Numbered from the stretch's first letter, positions 1 to 8,445 are shown. The stretch is 43,234 nucleotides of DNA from Prevotella sp. (GCA_022775985.1 JALFIM010000030.1:1-43234); one strand, 5' to 3'. A program made the numbers and translations. Notes: a model not told the origin generated them from the letters alone.

Positions 1-1
1 A

Positions 2-457
2 CTTGATGACATTATCGGTTCTATGCCTGACGACATGCAGGAGGCATTGACTGGTGACAAGAAGAAGGCTTCTCATGATGCGAGTGATGCTGAATCGTGC
101 AGTGCTATCGACGACAACGATGAGGTTGAAGGCGATAGTGAACCTAAGGTGGGGTTGATGGGTGACATAGTTCCTGACTATTTAAACAAGCATGATGGCG
201 GAGATGGCGAGGAGGAAGAACTTGATTTAGGCTTGGAAGAGAAGCCTGATACTGACGTAGAGGTGGATTATATTGGTGACGATAAGGTAGTAGGCACCGA
301 TGAGGAGCAACCGGATGACGACTATATGCGGCAACCTCCATTCCGCACGGCAGGTGTCATTCCACCCTCTACTTCGTTTTCATGGCTTGCTGATAAGTTC
401 AGGCGCAAGCCCCGTGACGGCCGCAGCGATGACAATGATGATGACTTTGATGTCTAA
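2..457 (+). CDS. Acidic protein of unknown function, C-terminal part
   Basis: The reading frame is open from the first bases of the window, so this is the 3' end of a longer gene; the ATG at 23 is probably internal. The visible 151 residues are very rich in Asp and Glu, with a run of acidic residues near the middle and a final acidic cluster after a basic stretch (RRKPRDGR). There is no membrane segment, signal peptide or motif that I recognise. The composition suggests a soluble or disordered tail. It converges on the minus-strand gene at 739-1197, and the spacer between them holds a tandem repeat and a long hairpin. Function cannot be assigned. Confidence 0.6.
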   Translation, partial: LDDIIGSMPDDMQEALTGDKKKASHDASDAESCSAIDDNDEVEGDSEPKVGLMGDIVPDYLNKHDGGDGEEEELDLGLEEKPDTDVEVDYIGDDKVVGTDEEQPDDDYMRQPPFRTAGVIPPSTSFSWLADKFRRKPRDGRSDDNDDDFDV

Positions 458-463
458 TAGACG

Positions 464-595
464 GCCTTAACGTTGGCTATGAATACAATATTGGCTTGAA
501 ATAGGTTGCCTTAACTTTGGCTATGAATACAATATTGGCTTAAAGTATCTTGCCTTAATATTGGCTATAAAGGCAATATTGACTTCTGATATGTA
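464..595. repeat. 44-bp direct tandem repeat, three copies plus a remnant
   Basis: Copies begin at 464, 508 and 552, each starting GCCTTAA and carrying TTGGCTATGAATACAATATT or a close variant. The first two copies are almost identical and the third is diverged. The word GGCTATGAA recurs at 475, 519, 563 (as GGCTATAAA) and 607, so the register continues into the hairpin that follows. The array lies between two converging genes. Confidence 0.85.
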
Positions 596-598
596 CAA

Positions 599-681
599 AT
601 AACGCCGGCTATGAAGGTGCATTACATGCCACGGCGGATGCTTGTCGTGTGGCACGTATGTACCTTCATGGTCGGCGTTAT
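599..681 (+). other. Long imperfect inverted repeat / RNA hairpin
   Basis: Arms 599-633 and 648-681 pair over about 34 positions around a 14-nt loop, with one bulged T (623) and one A.C mismatch (626/655). Four departures from Watson-Crick pairing (608/672, 610/670, 619/661, 633/648) are all G.U on the plus strand but would be A.C on the minus strand. This suggests selection on a plus-strand RNA. No T-run follows, so it is not a classical terminator. It may cap the 3' end of the acidic-protein transcript or be a small MITE-like remnant. Confidence 0.7.
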
Positions 682-738
682 GGTATCAATATGCCTGATA
701 ACCTGTTGGTTCTTCGCTTTATCTGTCTGTATATCGCT

Positions 739-1197
739 TCACCTGTTGATTCTTCGTTTCACCAAAAACAGTATGACGGCCAGTGCTATGCAGACCAGAG
801 CCTGAATCGTAGCCAGCTTGCGGTAGTGGTCGTATGTACGCTGTGCGAAGGCTGTGACGTTCTCTCTGGTGAGCAGCGGTTTCCGATGGAAGTTGGTCTC
901 CGGCTCAGATGCCGATGCGGAAGAGATGCTTTCGGCAACGTTTGTGGTGAAGATATCGCAGTCGAAAGCCTCGCACAAGTTGCCGATGAGCTTGTCTTTT
1001 ATGCTTATGGTGACGAAAGTGTGGTTCTCTCCCCATCCTTCGCTCTTGTATTGCACATCCATGTCGTAGTTGTTGCGGTTGTACACGGCAATCATAGCGA
1101 GTACACACGCAATCCACATGAGCACGGTCACCACGGTGACGGCGTACTTCGGTCTCGGTTTCTGGCCCAGTTGGGTCTGCTCATCATAGTTTTCCAT
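739..1197 (-). CDS. Small membrane protein of unknown function, last gene of the cytochrome/imelysin cluster
   Basis: This 152-residue protein has a hydrophobic segment near residues 19-40 and a second at about 130-145, followed by a basic end (KRRINR). That suggests two membrane spans with a roughly 85-residue soluble loop between them. The loop has two Cys (in NLCEAFDCD), but there is no heme-binding CxxCH. The ATG lies 68 bp downstream of the ccsBA stop on the same strand, so it is probably cotranscribed and may act with the cytochrome c synthase. I do not recognise the family. The overlapping plus-strand frame at 649-1206 is a shadow. Confidence 0.75.
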   Translation of the reverse strand: MENYDEQTQLGQKPRPKYAVTVVTVLMWIACVLAMIAVYNRNNYDMDVQYKSEGWGENHTFVTISIKDKLIGNLCEAFDCDIFTTNVAESISSASASEPETNFHRKPLLTRENVTAFAQRTYDHYRKLATIQALVCIALAVILFLVKRRINR

Positions 1198-1264
1198 AAT
1201 TCTTGAATATCTGTTTGTTACTGTATGCCGTATGTAAGCACGCCGTCATCGCCATGCGTTCGGC

Positions 1265-3580
1265 TCACGCATAGCTGTGCATTCCACCGAGAAAGTAGTT
1301 CACCCCGAAGTATGTCATGATGATAGCGAGGAACGCCAACGTCATGAACACGTGGTAGCGCAGCGGCTTGCGCAGGGCCGACACGGTGGATGTGTGGAGC
1401 GGTATGGCGTATATCATCAGCGTGATGAGGGCCCATGTCTCTTTAGGATCCCATCCCCAGTACTCGCCCCATGACCGTTCTGCCCATATCGCGCCTACGA
1501 ATATGCCGATGGCGAGGGCCGCAATGGCAGGGTATAGGAACACGCGCGACAGCACGGAGTAGGCCTCCAGCAGTCTGTTGTCGGCCGTATCATCGTCATG
1601 TCTGCCCTTTCTCGCGGCGAGAGTCAGCTTCAGATGTGCGGCAAGTGCGGTGACACCGCAGATGAAAGTGATGCTCAGCAGCGCGAAAGCGAACATTATC
1701 ACCGACACGTGTATGCTGAGAAGCGGTGAGTTGAGCACCGGCATGACGTGCGATATCTGCGGATCCATCTGCGATATGTGGCTCACCAACAGGAAGAAAC
1801 CAGACATTATGAATCCGAACGTGAGCACTATGGGCATGCGGCGGCTGCACAACAGCGACACCAGCATCACCGTCCAGGCCACGAACAGCATGGTCTCGAA
1901 GCCGTTGGCCATAGGTATCGTGCCGCTCACTATCCATCTCAGCACGCAGAACACGGTGAGGGTGCTTAGTGACAGGGCCATGACCGCCGTGGGAAGGATG
2001 CGTGTCACACGTGTGATGTGGGCCGTATGGGCAGACTGCTGCCGCCTTCCTATGCGCTTGAGGTTGACAAACAGCATGACGAACCCCATGGTAAGGTTGA
2101 TGATGAACAGCACGGTGTTGAACGGTACGGCATTGTATGCCAGCTCGGCCGACACCTGGGTGTCGGTGGGCAGAGACTTGCCGCCGTCGCGTCTTTGCAG
2201 TGCCGCGAGTTTCTGTACCATGCCGTCAATGGCTGCTATGTCGCCGCTCGTGGCGTAGGAGTGCATCAGCGTGATGGCACCGCGTATGAAAGCGGCATAC
2301 TCCTTGGGTGCCGACGACGGCACATGGTCGGTGGGTGACAGCCACTTGGTGCTGCCTTTGGCCGTCAGAGGGAACAGATGCAGCGACTCACCGCCGCGCA
2401 GTTGCATGATGAGTTGTATGCGTTCGTCCACTGCTATGGCATCGGAGTGGAACTTGTCGTGCTGTCCTGCGTAGTATTCCTGTACATACGGGCCGAGAAT
2501 GTAGCATCCCATAGACGCGTTGAAAAAGCGGTTCATGGCATTGTGGCGGTCTATCATCAGCGTGTTGCTGACGTGGCTGCCGGTCTTTATGAACGGTTGC
2601 GCGGCCCATTCGTCGCCCCAGAACATCCATCCCGTCACCACCTGCATGGCCGACAGTCCCTCGTATGACGAGGAGCCGTACACCTTGCGCGTGAAGTCGA
2701 GGGCGTAGGTCTGCATCGGGCAGATGCGTCCGTTGTGCATGATGAGCAACTTGCCCATGGCATCGGCAGTGGGGCGGGGCAGTGAGTGCGGCACTTCGGC
2801 TGCTGCTGACGGCGACATTCCTGCCATGGCGAATGCCGCCACCACGGCCAACGAGTATTCTCTCAGTATGCGGCTGCCAAGCAACCGGCGGAATGTAGAC
2901 CTCCTTCCGAGCAGCATCCACACCACCGACAGGAACAGGAGAGCGTAGCCCGTGTATGTGACAGGGGTGCCCCATGGGTCGCTGTTCACGGCGAGCGTGC
3001 TGCCCAGACGGTCGGCATCAAACCCCATCTGCATGATGGTCACGCCGTGTGTCTTGGCCGGATGGTTCATGGCTATGCTCATGTCGTCAGACGACTGTCC
3101 GTCGCTTACGGTGATGTTGGATATATAGTCGGCTGCGGCATCGGTGCCTTCGTGCGTGGCCACGTCGAAGTCGTTGAGCCTTATGGTGAAACCGAGCTTC
3201 TGCTCGTAGCCCTTCAGCTTGCCCTGTGTGGCCACCACTGTGTCGGTCTTTCCACCGATGCGTATGGTGGTGATGCCCTGCCACCGTGTAAGGTGCGTGA
3301 TGCACGCTCCGCACAGTATTATGATGAGCGAGGCGTGCAGCACTACCACGGGTGCGTGCATGCGCATGCGGCAGTGCCATATCCATGCCACGCCGCATGC
3401 GGCGAGCACGGCCCACAGTGCCGAGAACCACCAGGCACCGTACATCCTGTCGGCAACGAAGTCGCTGCCCTTGTACTTCTCCACTATGGTGGCGGCCGCC
3501 ATGCAGCACATTATGGCCACATACATTACGTATAAAGAGTGTCTTACTAACCTGTACATTGACGTATCGTTTTTATTCAC
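1265..3580 (-). CDS. ccsBA: CcsBA-type cytochrome c synthase (System II, ResB-CcsA fusion)
   Basis: The 771-residue polytopic membrane protein joins an N-terminal ResB/CcsB-like half to a C-terminal CcsA half. In System II this fusion carries heme across the membrane and ligates it to CxxCH motifs of exported apocytochromes. The C-terminal half has the tryptophan-rich WWD signature (WGEYWGWDPKETWAL, about residues 704-718), a His in a SPLLSIHVSV segment (about 590-605) and a terminal GGMHSYA His, all typical heme ligands or contacts. Several spans are visible on each side of a large periplasmic domain. The frame opens at GTG 3580; an ATG at 3559 (MYRLVRHSL) is an equally plausible start. It follows the di-heme protein gene on the same strand, which is its likely substrate. 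Family assignment is firm; substrate pairing is inference. Confidence 0.93.
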   Translation of the reverse strand: MNKNDTSMYRLVRHSLYVMYVAIMCCMAAATIVEKYKGSDFVADRMYGAWWFSALWAVLAACGVAWIWHCRMRMHAPVVVLHASLIIILCGACITHLTRWQGITTIRIGGKTDTVVATQGKLKGYEQKLGFTIRLNDFDVATHEGTDAAADYISNITVSDGQSSDDMSIAMNHPAKTHGVTIMQMGFDADRLGSTLAVNSDPWGTPVTYTGYALLFLSVVWMLLGRRSTFRRLLGSRILREYSLAVVAAFAMAGMSPSAAAEVPHSLPRPTADAMGKLLIMHNGRICPMQTYALDFTRKVYGSSSYEGLSAMQVVTGWMFWGDEWAAQPFIKTGSHVSNTLMIDRHNAMNRFFNASMGCYILGPYVQEYYAGQHDKFHSDAIAVDERIQLIMQLRGGESLHLFPLTAKGSTKWLSPTDHVPSSAPKEYAAFIRGAITLMHSYATSGDIAAIDGMVQKLAALQRRDGGKSLPTDTQVSAELAYNAVPFNTVLFIINLTMGFVMLFVNLKRIGRRQQSAHTAHITRVTRILPTAVMALSLSTLTVFCVLRWIVSGTIPMANGFETMLFVAWTVMLVSLLCSRRMPIVLTFGFIMSGFFLLVSHISQMDPQISHVMPVLNSPLLSIHVSVIMFAFALLSITFICGVTALAAHLKLTLAARKGRHDDDTADNRLLEAYSVLSRVFLYPAIAALAIGIFVGAIWAERSWGEYWGWDPKETWALITLMIYAIPLHTSTVSALRKPLRYHVFMTLAFLAIIMTYFGVNYFLGGMHSYA

Positions 3581-3629
3581 TGTCCACGGCGCGTGTCGTC
3601 AGAGCACGCCAGACCGTCATCAACAAACG

Positions 3630-3668
3630 GGGAGCCAATCCGATTGGCCTACAATCGCATTGGCTCCC
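3630..3668 (-). terminator. Hairpin between the di-heme protein gene and ccsBA (attenuator or weak terminator)
   Basis: GGGAGCCAAT (3630-3639) pairs with ATTGGCTCCC (3659-3668), and the stem can extend through inner CGAT/ATCG. On the minus strand it follows the di-heme oxidoreductase stop, and only a weak T-rich stretch (CGTTTGTTG) comes after it. It could reduce rather than stop readthrough into ccsBA. Confidence 0.6.
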
Positions 3669-3724
3669 GAACATTTATATAACTTCTTTGCCCCGTGTTT
3701 ATTGTGTAGCGGGGATGTAAATCA

Positions 3725-5521
3725 TCAGATAGAGCGCAAGAACTTCACCACGGCATCGCGGTCAGACTTCGACAGGTTGTAGAATTTCTCTGCCGATGCG
3801 TAGGCATGGCTCTTCTTGCTGTAGCCGTGCCACATGATAGCCTCTATCTCATTGCGTGCGCGACAGTCGTGCAGACGGTCCTCAGCGCCGGTGTTCACCT
3901 TCGACAGTCCGCGTCCCCACAGAGGAGTGGTGCGGCACCATGAGTTGTGTATGTCGTTGGCCATGTAGAGCTTGTGCTGCATGAAGTCGGAGTAGGGGTA
4001 TATGGTCTGGTCGGGGTATGTGGGCAGCTTGCGTCCCTTTATGTTGTCGGATATCCAGTAGTTGTCCTTGCCTGTTTTCCACGACGGGCGGTGGCAGCTT
4101 GCGCATCCTATCTCCATGAACACCTTCTTGCCACGCTGCACGGCAGGGTCGTTGAGGTTGCGTGCTCGCGGTATGGCCAGTCCGCGGTGCCAAACCATGA
4201 AGTTGTAGTACTTGTCGTCGCTCATCTCAGGGTCGAACTTGTGGTACTCGTTGTCGAACTGGTTGGTGCCTGGGTCGAGAAGTGCCTTTACGCACTTGGC
4301 GATGGCTGCGCGGTCGGGGTTGCCGTTGGCATCGGCCACGTAGTAGGGCGACAGCGGATTGGCTACGATCTTGTCTATCACATCTTTGTCCTCAGACATA
4401 GCTGTGGCCCATGCGGTAGTGGTGTAGAGCTTCGGACGGTCAGAACGTGTCACGTTGGTGATGTTCCAGATGGCGTTGGCACCGGGGCCGTCCTGCAGTG
4501 TGGCACGTGTGAGGGCGTAGGTGTAGCGCTTCAGCATAGAAGGTACAGGCTCGGTGCTGGTCGTGCTCACCACGTGCTTGGTGGGCTGGGTGCCGTCAGC
4601 GAGGGCTCCCTTTACGGAGAATGAGTACCAAGCCGAGGGTGCCATCTGCTTCTTGGAGTTGTCCCAGAACTGCGGGTTGACATACTCAGACACGTCCATG
4701 CCCTGCTTCTCGAAATACGCGGCAGTAGACTTGTACTGTGCTATGATGTCATCCTCGGGTATGGCATCTATCAGTCCGGTGCCTATCACACCGATGGTAG
4801 ACTCCAGACGGAACGCGAGGTTGGTGGGCTTGGGGTTGGTGTGGAACGCATCGTCGTCGATGGTGATAGACGGATATTCGAGTTCATACGGCTCACCGTC
4901 CTTGAATTTCATGGGCAGACCGCTCGGCATGGATGTCACCTTGTTCCATGTGATGTGTATGCCGCTCTCGTCAATAGGTGCCTTGAAGGGCGATGTGGCC
5001 TGTGTCTGCGGCATGCCCGTCACCTCCTTGATGTAGCCTCCGTCGTTGCTCTTGCCGTCGCCATAGGGGTTGTTGTCCTCATTGTCGGGATGGTACACCA
5101 CGAGCAGATAGCCATTGCCCCATGTAGCGCTGTACTTGGTCTGCCGTTTGCCGTGGCCATAGCCCGGGTGGCAGTCTACGCATGACTTGCGTACGAAGGC
5201 CGGTCCGAGTCCGAAGTAGGGCTGTGCCGACTCCGTGTAGTTGCGCTCGAAGAAGAACTCGCCGCTCTTGAAGTTGTCGCTGAGCCCCTGCGCCGTGACG
5301 GCGGGAGCCTCGTCCTCGTAGCATCCGCTCGAGATGTTGTCGGTGGTGCCGAGCCGTCCGCCTGGGTACCACTCGTCAGCAGAGAACCCGTTGACTGGCT
5401 TGCCTACATACTGGTAGTCGTCGCCGGGTGTGGTGATGTGGTCATCGTCAGAACATGCCACTGCCGTGAGGCACAGGCATCCCATCAGAATCGGGTAATT
5501 GATAGCTTTGGATAATTTCAT
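3725..5521 (-). CDS. Di-heme c-type oxidoreductase lipoprotein (DHOR / DUF1111 'thiol oxidoreductase-like')
   Basis: The 598-residue protein has a lipoprotein signal (lipobox ending at Cys23, then SDDD), so it should sit on the outside of a membrane. Two heme c motifs are visible: CVDCH at 114-118 and CASCH at 473-477. Near the C-terminus TPLWGRGLS and RLHDCRARNEIEAIMWH match the conserved end of the DHOR family, which is distantly related to di-heme cytochrome c peroxidases. In other bacteria DHOR genes are commonly found next to imelysins, as here. The substrate is not established for the family. The CcsBA synthase encoded just downstream would attach its hemes. An unusual structured spacer (5563-5611) separates it from the imelysin gene. 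Confidence 0.92.
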   Translation of the reverse strand: MKLSKAINYPILMGCLCLTAVACSDDDHITTPGDDYQYVGKPVNGFSADEWYPGGRLGTTDNISSGCYEDEAPAVTAQGLSDNFKSGEFFFERNYTESAQPYFGLGPAFVRKSCVDCHPGYGHGKRQTKYSATWGNGYLLVVYHPDNEDNNPYGDGKSNDGGYIKEVTGMPQTQATSPFKAPIDESGIHITWNKVTSMPSGLPMKFKDGEPYELEYPSITIDDDAFHTNPKPTNLAFRLESTIGVIGTGLIDAIPEDDIIAQYKSTAAYFEKQGMDVSEYVNPQFWDNSKKQMAPSAWYSFSVKGALADGTQPTKHVVSTTSTEPVPSMLKRYTYALTRATLQDGPGANAIWNITNVTRSDRPKLYTTTAWATAMSEDKDVIDKIVANPLSPYYVADANGNPDRAAIAKCVKALLDPGTNQFDNEYHKFDPEMSDDKYYNFMVWHRGLAIPRARNLNDPAVQRGKKVFMEIGCASCHRPSWKTGKDNYWISDNIKGRKLPTYPDQTIYPYSDFMQHKLYMANDIHNSWCRTTPLWGRGLSKVNTGAEDRLHDCRARNEIEAIMWHGYSKKSHAYASAEKFYNLSKSDRDAVVKFLRSI

Positions 5522-5562
5522 GATGTTTATGTATAAAGTGTGTTTATGTCTCTGTTGTCTAA

Positions 5563-5611
5563 GACAGCCATAAGAAGTCGCGTCAGCATGGTGGCTGTCG
5601 CGGCTTCTTAT
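5563..5611 (-). promoter_or_regulatory. Two interleaved inverted repeats (pseudoknot or alternative hairpins)
   Basis: GACAGCCA (5563-5570) is complementary to TGGCTGTC (5592-5599), and the 13-nt arm at 5570-5582 is complementary to 5599-5611 with a single G.U-type difference. The arms alternate A-B-A'-B', so both stems can form together only as a pseudoknot; otherwise they are mutually exclusive. The element sits in the leader between the imelysin and di-heme oxidoreductase genes. No T-run follows, so a simple terminator is unlikely. Confidence 0.65.
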
Positions 5612-5663
5612 CCTGTCGTATTATGTTATGGCCAGTGTGTGGCCTGTCTCATGCCGTGTGGCA

Positions 5664-6980
5664 TCAGTTCTTCTGAATCCAGTCCTTCACCTCCACGATG
5701 GTGGTGTTGAGACGGTCTACTGCGTCCATGGCAGCCTTCACTGTGGCCAGCTCGGCAGCAGTGCCTGAGTAGGCTATCTTCACGAATGGGCGGCCGTTCT
5801 GGCAAGTAGTCAGGGCGTTGAGCGCACCATTGAGGTTGGTAGAGAGCTCGTTGGCGAGGCCGCTGTTGTACTCCTTGAGGTATGCCATGATAGAAGCCGA
5901 CTCGTAGTTGTCCTTGTCTATGTTGCCATAGAGGGAGTTCTTGATGCTCGTGATGTTGTCATAGAAGTCGAGGAAAGACTTCTCGCTGTACGGCGACTCT
6001 ATGTAGTCGGGAGAGTCTGTCTCACCTTCCTCAGAGGTCTCGGGCTTGCCCGTAGCGCAGCGGTACACCTGACCCATCTTCTGGCTTGCCACCTCGTCGC
6101 AGATGTTGCTGCAGCCGGCGTTGAGAATCTCACCCATCACGCCGCGCCATGAGGTGTACTGCTCCACTGTGCCGAGCGTGAGCATAGACTCACCACGGTA
6201 GTGTCCGTCAATGGTCAGGCCCTTGGCCTTGATGGAGGGACGTGCGTTGCAGCGTGCCATGTGTGCGGCGTTGGCGTTGCTGCCCTCCCATGCGCACTCC
6301 AGCCAGTAGCAGTGGTCGCGCAGGTCGCCGGCTACGGCTATGGCGAAGTTGAGCTCCATGAGGCCGGTCACGTTGGGGTTGACGGCTGCGAACTCCGTGT
6401 CAGTCTCGTTGCCACGGAAGTCTGCTGCCGTGCGGTGTGCGCCGTTGCGGAAGAGCACGAACTCCAGGCCGTGGAAGCCGAGCCATGAGTCCTCGTTGTT
6501 CATGGTGCTCACGGTCTCTATCTGTGTGTCAACATCTGTGTTGTCAACGAATATTGCCTTGTAGTGGTCGGCGAAGAATGTGGCCAGACCCTTCTTGCTC
6601 AGAGGCCAGGTGTCAATGTGCGGGTCGATGCCGAATACGTCGGCAGGGCCGTAAAGCCATGCCTCGCTCTTCTCCCAGTACTGGCGTGCTGCGAGGAAAG
6701 TCTCGCTTGCGGTCTTGATGTCGTTGTCGGTGAGGTTGCCGTTCTGGAGCTTGTCACGCAGACCTACTATCTGAGTGTAGAGAGCCTCTGACGAGTTGGC
6801 CAGGCTTTCGTATGTGGGATATACCACCTTCTTGACATACTGGTCAGTTATGGCCGCCATCTTGTCGTTCTTCTCCTGCTGGCCGCCGTTGTCTGAGTTG
6901 TCGTCGCTACATGCTGTCAGGCCGAGCGCAAAGGTCATGGCCATTGCGAATGCCGATACATAACTGAAAAATTTTTTCAT
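5664..6980 (-). CDS. Imelysin-family lipoprotein (peptidase M75 / EfeO-IrpA-like)
   Basis: The 438-residue protein starts with a signal peptide ending in a lipobox (LTAC, Cys24), followed by SDDNSD. GFHGLE at 168-173 is the imelysin GxHxxE motif, and GPADVFGIDPHIDTWPL (about 111-127) is another conserved stretch. Imelysins such as EfeO and IrpA bind or respond to iron; peptidase activity is doubtful for the family. It lies between a beta-barrel gene and a di-heme oxidoreductase gene on the same strand, an association also known from other phyla. The likely role is binding iron or heme at the cell surface or in the periplasm, but the ligand cannot be read from sequence. The Cys pair in NAGCSNICDE (about 285-292) could form a disulfide. 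Confidence 0.92.
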   Translation of the reverse strand: MKKFFSYVSAFAMAMTFALGLTACSDDNSDNGGQQEKNDKMAAITDQYVKKVVYPTYESLANSSEALYTQIVGLRDKLQNGNLTDNDIKTASETFLAARQYWEKSEAWLYGPADVFGIDPHIDTWPLSKKGLATFFADHYKAIFVDNTDVDTQIETVSTMNNEDSWLGFHGLEFVLFRNGAHRTAADFRGNETDTEFAAVNPNVTGLMELNFAIAVAGDLRDHCYWLECAWEGSNANAAHMARCNARPSIKAKGLTIDGHYRGESMLTLGTVEQYTSWRGVMGEILNAGCSNICDEVASQKMGQVYRCATGKPETSEEGETDSPDYIESPYSEKSFLDFYDNITSIKNSLYGNIDKDNYESASIMAYLKEYNSGLANELSTNLNGALNALTTCQNGRPFVKIAYSGTAAELATVKAAMDAVDRLNTTIVEVKDWIQKN

Positions 6981-7065
6981 TGTAGTACTGAGTTTTATTA
7001 ATGTTTTATATTATATGTATAGTAGACCTATTGAGTGTGGGGTGCTGTGTGGGGTGCCGTGCCGC

Positions 7066-8382
7066 TTAGAGGAAGAATCCCTCGTAGGCCACGCCTATCG
7101 ATACCGACGGCTCGTTGTTGTATGGAGTCTTGAGGAACCGCTGCGAGTACTCGGCCTTGACGGCAATTTGCGGTATGGGGTAGTAGTTGAGGCCCACTGC
7201 CATGCGCTGCTTGCCAGTGTAGTTGTAGGCCGTCTGCGACTTGGCCTTGATGTACGAATCGTAGTACTCATAGCGTCCGAAGAGGAAGAGTTTCTGCCGT
7301 GCGGAGTTGAGCTTCTCTATCTGTGAGAATATGTTGTAGCCAGCCTCTATGCCCACGGCTACTGCGTTCTTGCCCACTGGAGCCTTTTTGACAGGTGAGC
7401 TGCCCGTGCTCGTGGCACTCTTTATGTCGCTTATCTTGGCGGCATCGGCCAGATAGCCGTAGTCGGCATTGCCTCGTACTATCCAGTTGTGCGCGTTGTA
7501 GGTGAAGTCGAGGGCACCTATGAGTATGTCGCCCTTCACGTTCTTGTTGACCTGTCCCTCGCTCTCCGTGTCGTGCGGGAACGTGTTGTGCATGGTGCGT
7601 CCGTAGTAGCCGCTCAGTCCGATGCGCAGCCCGGGTATGGTGTAGTTGTCTACGCGTGCGGCGAAGCCGTACTTGTTGGCCACCTTGAACTCAAACGGCG
7701 TGCCTGCGCCTCCCTGTATCCAGTTGTCGCGGTCGAAGAGCATGGCATCGAGGCCTGCTACCACCTGCAACTCGTAGCGGAAGTCGCCTGAGCGTCCCCA
7801 GAAGCTGATACCCGTATCGTGCCATGTGCAGGGGAGTATGGTACCCTCGCCCTCTGGACGGTACACGGTGAAGAAGTTGAGAGGCTCGTGATATGCGTTG
7901 GTGAGGCCCACGGGCACCACGATGTGTCCCATACGTATGTTGGCGAAACGGCCGAACGACTTCTGAATCCAGAACTGCTCGAGCTCCACCTCGCCGCCTT
8001 TCTCGGTCTCGGCTTCCCATTCGCCGCCTTCTTCCCATTCCTTCTCCACGGCGCTTCCTGCTCCGCCGTGCTCAAACTCTATCTCGGTGCCCATCGTCCA
8101 TCCCTTGCCGAAGTCGTAGCCGAGGTATATCACGGCGTGCGGTATGTCGAAGCGTCCGTGTCCGGGGTCGTTCTTGTAAGTCTGGGGATTGCGGTAGCGG
8201 TAGATGTTGTCACTGTAGAAGTTGCGCGTCATGGCCACCTCGCCATATCCGCCTACGCTGAGGCGGTTGCCCTTGGCATGCTGGTACACGCTGTCTGAGG
8301 CCACGGTCTGTGCCTCGCAGCACAGGGGTGACAGGGCCATGGAGCCTATTGCTGCCGAAGCGATGAGAAGTTTTGTGTTCAT
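7066..8382 (-). CDS. Outer-membrane beta-barrel, porin-like (phosphate-selective porin O/P-like)
   Basis: With the ATG at 8382 the product has 438 residues and a Sec signal peptide (MNTKLLIASAAIGSMALS, cleavage probably after CEAQ). The body has many alternating aromatic/polar strands and ends in a Phe-Leu (YEGFFL) typical of an outer-membrane barrel. The pattern resembles the OprO/OprP-like porins of Bacteroidota. The frame extends upstream to 8445, but that extension lies inside the -33/-7 promoter at 8415-8445 and is not translated. An acidic loop rich in Glu and Trp (about residues 90-115) is notable and could face a cationic ligand. As first gene of the cluster it may admit the substrate handled by the imelysin and di-heme lipoproteins; that is inference. 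Confidence 0.85.
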   Translation of the reverse strand: MNTKLLIASAAIGSMALSPLCCEAQTVASDSVYQHAKGNRLSVGGYGEVAMTRNFYSDNIYRYRNPQTYKNDPGHGRFDIPHAVIYLGYDFGKGWTMGTEIEFEHGGAGSAVEKEWEEGGEWEAETEKGGEVELEQFWIQKSFGRFANIRMGHIVVPVGLTNAYHEPLNFFTVYRPEGEGTILPCTWHDTGISFWGRSGDFRYELQVVAGLDAMLFDRDNWIQGGAGTPFEFKVANKYGFAARVDNYTIPGLRIGLSGYYGRTMHNTFPHDTESEGQVNKNVKGDILIGALDFTYNAHNWIVRGNADYGYLADAAKISDIKSATSTGSSPVKKAPVGKNAVAVGIEAGYNIFSQIEKLNSARQKLFLFGRYEYYDSYIKAKSQTAYNYTGKQRMAVGLNYYPIPQIAVKAEYSQRFLKTPYNNEPSVSIGVAYEGFFL

Positions 8383-8414
8383 ATAAACTTTACCTTTACG
8401 TTTTAATTTTGGTG

Positions 8415-8445
8415 CAAAATTATTGCAATTTGTTAAAACGGACAA
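8415..8445 (-). promoter_or_regulatory. Promoter of the porin-imelysin-cytochrome cluster
   Basis: On the minus strand TTG (8443-8445) is followed after 20 bp by TAATTTTG (8415-8422), a good match to the Bacteroidota -33/-7 consensus. It places the transcript start near 8410, so the ATG at 8382 is the first usable start. Confidence 0.7.

Noticed and set aside
599..681. Insertion sequence or transposon end
   Set aside because: No transposase and no flanking target duplication were found; the pairing pattern fits RNA better.
649..1206. Plus-strand frame over the small membrane protein
   Set aside because: It starts inside the hairpin and lacks motifs; the minus-strand gene has clear membrane spans and operon context.
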